A stretch of DNA of 6,970 bases. Origin: Bacteroidota bacterium (GTDB lineage Bacteria > Bacteroidota > Ignavibacteria > UBA10030 > UBA8401). Both the position numbers and the translations under genes were made by a program. Each line of letters opens with the position of its first letter. Positions within the stretch are counted from its first letter, which is position 1. The stretch spans positions 1 to 6,970 of the forward strand of contig JAVBYA010000295.1 in NCBI GenBank assembly GCA_030824295.1, in the 5' to 3' direction. Shown here in pieces: positions 1 to 5,600 of this stretch. The notes under the pieces were generated by a model. The model saw nothing but the letters and a program-made list of their open reading frames with translations, had not been told where the DNA came from and did no database searches.

Positions 1-605
1 TGAAGGTCTTCGCGATCGGTGAATCCGAAGGGCGCGGCTACATTGCGATGGAGTATCTTCCCGGAGGGACACTCAAGGAACGTTTGACCGCGGGTCATCC
101 GCTTCCCTTGGAGCAGATAAAAGAGTACATTGCTCAGGTCTGCGCCTCATTGCAGGAAGTGCATCAGCACCGCACCATCCACCGCGATCTGAAGACCGGC
201 AACCTGATGCTTGGGGAGGATGGGAAACTCCGGCTGATGGATTTCGGTCTCTCCAAATCACCGCTGGTCACCACCATGACCTCGCTCGGATCGGTGCTTG
301 GCACACTTGGCTATGTGGCGCCGGAGCAGGTGACCGGAGGGGAGGTCGATGCGCGGACCGATATCTTCTCGCTCGGAGTGATCATGTATGAACTGCTCAC
401 GAACCGGCTGCCGTTCACCGGCGAGAACGAGATCGCGCTCATCCATTCCATCTTCAATACCGTTCCGCCGCCGCCGTCATCGCTTCGGACGGATCTTCCC
501 GAAGGTTGGGATGCACTAGTCATGAAATGTCTCGCCAAAGATGCGGCGCAGCGCTTTACTGCCGTTGGTGAACTGGCGGCAGAATTGATCGATATGAAAG
601 CGTAG
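1..605 (+). CDS. Hanks-type Ser/Thr protein kinase, C-terminal part (5' end outside window)
   Basis: Transfers phosphate from ATP to Ser/Thr of target proteins, probably in the cytoplasm. The reading frame enters from the left edge (first full codon at 3), so the ATG at 48 is internal: the codons before it read KVFAIGESEGRGYIAMEYL, the strand 4-5 and hinge region of a kinase. Visible motifs are the catalytic loop HRDLKTGN (from 180), the metal-binding DFG (240-248), the APE of the activation segment (318-326), and a helix F region with D-x-FSLGV-x-YELL. The segment between DFG and APE is rich in Ser/Thr (TTMTSLGS), as expected for autophosphorylation. The glycine loop and VAIK lysine lie outside the window. 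The protein ends soon after the C-lobe, with no membrane segment, PASTA or other sensor on this side; any such domain would have to be N-terminal. The next gene starts 4 bases after the TAG, which suggests one transcript and a shared pathway. The kinase call is secure; the substrate is unknown. Confidence 0.95.
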   Translation, partial: KVFAIGESEGRGYIAMEYLPGGTLKERLTAGHPLPLEQIKEYIAQVCASLQEVHQHRTIHRDLKTGNLMLGEDGKLRLMDFGLSKSPLVTTMTSLGSVLGTLGYVAPEQVTGGEVDARTDIFSLGVIMYELLTNRLPFTGENEIALIHSIFNTVPPPPSSLRTDLPEGWDALVMKCLAKDAAQRFTAVGELAAELIDMKA

Positions 606-609
606 GACT

Positions 610-2325
610 ATGCCGGACGAACGTCAGAAATTTCAAAAACTTTTGAGCGACTCCACCGGATCCCTCTCGACCGGATTTATGGAACTCTCATCACTTCTTC
701 GTACCTCAGGCGCGCCTGCGGAAACGGTGAAGAAAGTGGACAAATTATTTTCACTTGTGATGGATGCCAATCGGAAGGTCTCAGGTGAGACCAATGCGCT
801 GTTCGATGGTATCGATAAACTGGAGCGTACGATGGAGAGGATGTCTGAGGCAAAACGCCAGTACGAGGTCCTCTATTCATCCGGTATCCTCTTCACCTCC
901 GAGACCGAGATGCGTGCGCTGATGGAAAAAGCGGTCACCACGGTCGTGAAGGAACTGCAGGCGGATGAAGGCTTCATCGTCCTGGCGGATGAGAAGGGCG
1001 GAATGGAATCGGTCGTGGCGTGTAATATGGACCCGGATGCGAACCCGGAAGCGAAAGAGATGAGTATGTCGGTCATTCGCGCGACGCTCTCCCGCTCCGA
1101 ACCGACGAGCATCGTGCAGGGGGAGGATGCCGCGAAGCAGAACAGCATCCTCCGGCTCGGCATTACCGCTGCCATGTGCGTGCCGCTGGCCGCCGGAAAG
1201 AAAGTGTTCGGCGCCGTCTACATCGACCGCCGGAACAAGGAGCATGCGTTCACCGAGAGCGACCTCGTCTTTCTGCTCTCCTTCGCGAAACAGATCGTGC
1301 GGGGATTCGAGATCTCCACCGAGATCACGACGCTGGAGAAGAAACTCGTCGCCGATACGATGATGAAGTTCGAGGACCTTCGGAAGGAGTTCCGCAGTGA
1401 CGGCATCATCGGCAGCAGTAAGAAATTATTCGAAGTGATGCGCGTTGCTTCCCGTATCGCTGCGACCGATGCCGGTGTGATGCTGCTGGGCGAGAACGGA
1501 ACGGGAAAGGACCTTCTGGCGCATGCCATCCATGCCAATAGCCGGCGCGCGGACGGGCCGTTCATCACCATCAACTGCGGCGCCATTCCGAACGACCTGC
1601 TGGAATCCGAACTGTTCGGATATGAGAGCGGTGCGTTCACCGGCGCCACCAGGACCAAACAAGGGAAGATCGAACTGGCCGAAGGCGGCACGCTCTTTCT
1701 GGATGAGATCGCTGAGATGAGCGTCAATCTGCAGGCGAAGCTCCTGCGTCTGCTGCAGAACAGGGAACTCGAACGGTTGGGCGGTGTGCAGACCCGGAAG
1801 ATCGATGTGCGGGTGATCGTTGCCACCAACCGGAACATCCCGGAGATGATCACGGCGGGTACGTTCCGCGAGGATCTCTATTACCGACTGAAGGTGATCG
1901 AACTGGTTCTGCCGCCGCTCCGCGACCGCCGCGAGGACATCCATGAACTCTCCCGCTTCTTCATCCGGAAGTATGCTGCGGGGAAGGAGATCCCGGTAAC
2001 GGCGGATGCGTTGGCGGTCCTGGAGAGTTATCACTATCCCGGCAACATCCGCGAGCTGGACAACATCATTCAGCGCGCTGTTGTTCTGATGAAAGGGGAT
2101 GCGATCGACGTTCCAGACCTTCCTCCGGAGATCGTCGAGTCCGAACAAAGTGCTCCGGTCATCTTCGGTGGGAAATCGCTGGAAGAAGCGGAGACCGAGT
2201 TCCGCCGCCTGTACATCCTCCGCATCCTCCGTCAGGCCAAGTCCAAATCCGAAGCAGCACAGATGCTCGGCATCAACCGGACGCACTTCTACAAACTTCT
2301 CGCCCAACTGGGCATCGAACACTGA
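610..2325 (+). CDS. Sigma-54-dependent transcriptional activator (GAF-AAA+-Fis HTH)
   Basis: An enhancer-binding protein that hydrolyses ATP to open promoters bound by sigma-54 RNA polymerase. Domains in order of the 571 residues: a helical, Ser/Thr-containing N-terminus with coiled-coil character (about 1-85); a GAF-like sensor domain (about 88-235) ending in a connecting helix; the AAA+ domain (about 265-490) with Walker A GENGTGKD (294-301), the sigma-54 contact loop GAFTGA (341-346), Walker B GTLFLDE (360-366) and FREDLYYRL; and a C-terminal Fis-type helix-turn-helix (about 547-571, SEAAQMLGINRTHFYKLL). All motifs needed for sigma-54 activation are intact. There is no receiver domain, so it is not a standard two-component regulator. 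The start ATG lies 4 bases after the kinase stop, with AGGA at 604-607 overlapping that stop but very close to the ATG, so translational coupling is likely. A sigma-54 promoter follows at 2470-2485, making the next gene a likely target. The ligand and specific family are not identifiable. Confidence 0.96.
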   Translation: MPDERQKFQKLLSDSTGSLSTGFMELSSLLRTSGAPAETVKKVDKLFSLVMDANRKVSGETNALFDGIDKLERTMERMSEAKRQYEVLYSSGILFTSETEMRALMEKAVTTVVKELQADEGFIVLADEKGGMESVVACNMDPDANPEAKEMSMSVIRATLSRSEPTSIVQGEDAAKQNSILRLGITAAMCVPLAAGKKVFGAVYIDRRNKEHAFTESDLVFLLSFAKQIVRGFEISTEITTLEKKLVADTMMKFEDLRKEFRSDGIIGSSKKLFEVMRVASRIAATDAGVMLLGENGTGKDLLAHAIHANSRRADGPFITINCGAIPNDLLESELFGYESGAFTGATRTKQGKIELAEGGTLFLDEIAEMSVNLQAKLLRLLQNRELERLGGVQTRKIDVRVIVATNRNIPEMITAGTFREDLYYRLKVIELVLPPLRDRREDIHELSRFFIRKYAAGKEIPVTADALAVLESYHYPGNIRELDNIIQRAVVLMKGDAIDVPDLPPEIVESEQSAPVIFGGKSLEEAETEFRRLYILRILRQAKSKSEAAQMLGINRTHFYKLLAQLGIEH

Positions 2326-2345
2326 GTCTTCGCTGACCCTTCCCG

Positions 2346-2375
2346 CCGGAGTGTCGCATTGGTGCGACACTCCGG
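2346..2375. promoter_or_regulatory. Perfect 13-bp inverted repeat, candidate activator binding site (UAS)
   Basis: The left arm CCGGAGTGTCGCA (2346-2358) and right arm TGCGACACTCCGG (2363-2375) are exact reverse complements around the spacer TTGG. The centre is about 136 bp upstream of the predicted +1 of the sigma-54 promoter, within the usual range for enhancer-binding protein sites, and the dyad form suits a Fis-type HTH dimer. It begins 20 bp after the activator's stop codon, so it could instead be a transcription terminator hairpin. Against that, no T-run follows the right arm (next bases AGCTCTGC), and the half-site recurs at 2400-2408. Both roles are possible together. The dyad is certain; its function is inferred. 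Confidence 0.65.
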
Positions 2376-2399
2376 AGCTCTGCTTCCGTCTCCATTCAC

Positions 2400-2408
2400 C
2401 GACACTCC
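2400..2408. promoter_or_regulatory. Second half-site of the upstream palindrome
   Basis: CGACACTCC exactly repeats the right-arm core at 2365-2373, 35 bp further on. The matching left half (around 2383-2395) is badly degenerate, sharing only scattered bases such as GTC. Enhancer-binding proteins often use paired strong and weak sites, so this may be a weaker second activator site centred near -100. A 9-bp match could also be chance. Confidence 0.35.
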
Positions 2409-2469
2409 CTCCGTCACCGATATATTCTGCCGATTCCGGGCAAATTTCTACCCTTACTGGATGATATCG

Positions 2470-2485
2470 TGGTACGCTCATTGCA
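2470..2485 (+). promoter_or_regulatory. Sigma-54 (-24/-12) promoter
   Basis: TGGTACG-CTCA-TTGCA matches the sigma-54 consensus TGGCACG-N4-TTGCA at every fixed base but one (T for C). The invariant GG (2471-2472) and GC (2483-2484) are separated by exactly 10 bases, as required. Counting C2484 as -12 places +1 at about 2496, giving a 5' leader of about 100 nt before the ATG at 2595. The site lies in the gap between a sigma-54 activator gene and the large secreted-protein gene and points toward the latter. Confidence 0.88.
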
Positions 2486-2495
2486 TTGTTCCGGG

Positions 2496-2594
2496 GAGTG
2501 TAACACCGACAATTCGTAGATCCATACCGTAGAACATCGCATCACCGGTATTGGGGGGATATTCATGAACCATACAGCAATAAAGGGAGCCACC
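2496..2594 (+). other. Predicted 5' leader of the secreted-protein mRNA, with small hairpin
   Basis: This is the transcript leader implied by the sigma-54 promoter. It contains a possible hairpin: CCATACCG (2522-2529) pairs with CGGTATTGG (2546-2554) with one bulged T and a 16-nt loop. The hairpin's 3' side runs into a G-run (2553-2558) that lies 6 nt before an alternative in-frame ATG at 2565. No known riboswitch class is recognised. The 7-base GGAGTGT at 2495-2501 resembles the outer part of the palindrome's left arm and overlaps the predicted start site. Confidence 0.35.
2584..2589 (+). promoter_or_regulatory. Ribosome binding site deciding the start at 2595
   Basis: AGGGAG lies 5 nt before the ATG at 2595, a good Shine-Dalgarno position. 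An alternative in-frame ATG at 2565 follows a GGGGGG run (2553-2558) and would add ten residues (MNHTAIKGAT) to the N-terminus. The 2595 start is preferred because it gives a compact signal peptide beginning MKQC. Confidence 0.55.
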
Positions 2595-2654
2595 ATGAAA
2601 CAATGCGCAGTACTGTCGATCATTTTATTGATGATGATCTCCACCGTTCAGGGG
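2595..2654 (+). other. Sec signal peptide of the secreted protein
   Basis: The first 20 residues, MKQCAVLSIILLMMISTVQG, have a short basic n-region (Lys2), a hydrophobic core (about residues 5-15) and a polar end. Signal peptidase I could cut after Val-Gln-Gly, before Asn-Glu-Trp. The Cys at position 4 lies before the hydrophobic core, so it is not a lipobox cysteine. Confidence 0.8.
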
Positions 2655-5600
2655 AACGAGTGGCGAAGGACAGGACAGGAAGGTGCCTCAGCTGCAGCGG
2701 CACCGGAACTGCTTGGGAAATGGGTCCCGCAGTACGGCATCGGCGTGGATCAGAACGGCGGCGGTGCAGAGGTTCATGTAACGGTGGAGAATGACGCGTA
2801 CTTTTTTGTCGGCGGCCGATTCGGTCAAGCGGGAGGTGTTCCTTCGTCCTGTGTTGCAGGATACGACAAAGTGAAAAAGGAATGGTTCTCGCTTGCGGGA
2901 GGAGTGACGGTCGGTTTCTCCAATTTTCTGACTGTCAATGCGCTGCTCATCCACGGGGATACACTCTATGTGGGGGGACAGTTCACACAGGCCGGCGGTA
3001 CGGGAGCCGGGAACATCGCGCGATGGATCATCTCCGAGCGCCGCTGGGACTTCCCGAAGGAATTGACCTTTCAAGTGAACTCCGGAACATACGTGCATGC
3101 GATGCTCCGCCGCGGTGATTCGATCTACATAGCCGGAGCCAACACCGGCGGCATCTCGATATGGAATGTCGCAGAGCAGAAGAAATATACCATGAGCACC
3201 GGCGGCTCCGTTCCCGGTACGGTGTACGCGCTGACCATGGATGAGAAGAACCTCTATGCCGGCGGCGACTTCAGTCAGGTGAGCGGCACCACATCACCGC
3301 GTGTCGTCCGTTTCTCATTCTCGGAACGGAAATGGTTCTCCATGGGGAGCGGACTCAACGCGCGCGTGCAGGCGATCGTGAAACTGGATACGATGATCTA
3401 TGCGGGGGGACAGTTCACCACCTCCGGCGTCACTGCGCTGAAGTATGTTGCCAAGTACGACACCGCAACGAACAGCTGGACCCCGCTCGGCGGAGTGAAC
3501 ACTGACGGCGCAGTCCATGCGATGACGGTGTACAAGAATTCACTGGTGATGGCCGGTGCCTTCACGAAAGCCGACACCTCCAAAGCTGCAGTGAAAGTAG
3601 CGCGATGGGATGCTGTGAACAATGTGTGGCGCGGTGTGTTCGATACATCGAACGCTTTGAACGGTCCGGACGGAACAGTGATGTCGCTCCACACCTATGG
3701 AGACATGCTGACCGCCGGGGGAAGTTTCATGTTCGGTAGAGGTTTGAATGCCTCCTCGGCATACCGTGCCGTGGTCTATAACGGCATAGCGCGGTGGAAC
3801 GGATCAACATGGAACTCTGTCGGCAACGGCGCAGGATACGAAGTGAAAGTGCTCACGGCGGCAGGGGATTACCTCTATGCCGGCGGTGTCTTTACGAATA
3901 TCGGCGGGGTGAATGCAACGAATGTCGCCCGTCTGCACCTTCCGACCAGAACATGGGAATCCCTGAACCTGCGGCTGGAAGCGGCATGGAACGTCTCGTC
4001 GTTCAACAATGAAGTGCGTGCCATTGCCGTGAACGGCAACGATGTGTACATCGGCGGGAACTTCACCAAAGTGAACGGACAGAACGCACCCGGTATCATC
4101 AAATGGAATGCCGTGACGAAAACGGCAGCAACGCTCGGCGCAGGCATCGCGATCAACAATGCGAATGACGGACCATACTCCATTGTTGTGGACGGCAGCG
4201 ATGTGATCGTCGGCGGCGGATACATCTTCGGAACATCGTTCATTAAACGGTGGAACGGTTCTGCGTGGACCGATCTTCCGGCGTCGCTCATCAAGGCGTA
4301 TGTCTATTCGATGGCCGTCATCGGGGATACACTCTTTGCCGCTGGTACGTGGGGTTCCAGCGGGAGCGGCGCATATCTTCAGAAGATCCACAGGTCCGGC
4401 TCCGGATCGTGGACGACGGTAGGACTGGGCGGTGTCGGTCCGAACAAACTGGTCTTCTCGGTCGCAGCATCAAGCAATGGATGGCTCTATGCCGCCGGGG
4501 ACTTCGCAGCGATCGGCACCGGAGGCTCGCAATTGCTCACCGGCGGTGTTGCCCGTTACAAGAATGGAGTGTGGGAGAAGATCGGTCAGAACATCCCGGC
4601 AGCTGCGACCATCAGTTCCAGCGGCTTCAGGGGACTGGCGGTCCGGGGTGATTCCGTCTTTGCGGTCGGTTCGTTCATCTTCACCGATTCCAATGCAGTG
4701 AAGTCGGATGGGATCATCTTCTACGATGGTGCACGGTGGCAATCGGTACCGACTTCTATGAACGGCGGTGTGACCGCCTCCTTTGCCGGGAACAGCGTCT
4801 TCACCGGTGGATCGTACTATGGATTGAGCGGTTCGGTCGGAATGCGTCTTGGCGAGTTCGAGTTCACCGGCATGGGGACGGGATATGCTCAGTATGAAGC
4901 GACCCTCACTGCGATGAATATGGTCCCCTCAATGCGGCTCCCTGCAACAGGCAGCATTCGGTTGGCATTGAAAGGGGACCGCGCATACATCTCCGGTACA
5001 TTCAACGGACTCACCGGTACGCACGCCGGCACATACATCGGCATCGCTCTTCCGGGCACGAATGGTCCTGCTGTGCAGCAGCTGCTTGCACAGGCGGACG
5101 GTTCCGGGAAATTCGGTACCTACGGCATGGCATGGAACGAGTTCATCCTTTCGCCGGAGGCGATCAGCGACATCCAGCAAGGGAAGGTCCATCTTATCGT
5201 CAAGACCAGCAGCTATCCGAACGGAGAGATGCGCGGACAATTGCTCCCGATCGTGAATGCCGCTCCGTCCAAAGCAGTGCTGTCGCTTCCGACGAATGCG
5301 TCGGCGGTCACTATTGTTGGTCCTGCTGATTCCACTGTCTCTTTTTCATGGCAGCCGGCAGCGGATCCCAACAGCAATCTCCTGTCGTACATCTGGCAGT
5401 TCTCCCGCAACCCGAAGCTCGATACACTGATCTTCAATTCCGCGAACGGCTCCGCTGTGTCACGGAAGATCTCCTACGGCGAGATCGATGCCGTGCTGGG
5501 ATTCACCGGTCATGCGGTCGGTGAAACGAAGAAATATTACTTTACGGTCATCGCTACGGACGGCAGTCTGTGGACGCCCGGCGATACGTTCACGGTAAAC

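Noticed and set aside
2346..2375. Palindrome as a plain Rho-independent terminator
   Set aside because: Not excluded, but downgraded: no T-run follows the stem, the half-site recurs downstream, and the distance to the sigma-54 promoter suits an enhancer site.
1426..2481. A 351-codon open frame on the minus strand
   Set aside because: It is antisense to the activator gene, whose + strand frame carries all sigma-54 activator motifs. The minus translation shows no recognisable domain and arises from the GC-rich codon pattern.
2496..2594. Riboswitch in the leader
   Set aside because: Only a short stem with a large loop is visible, and no known conserved core was recognised.
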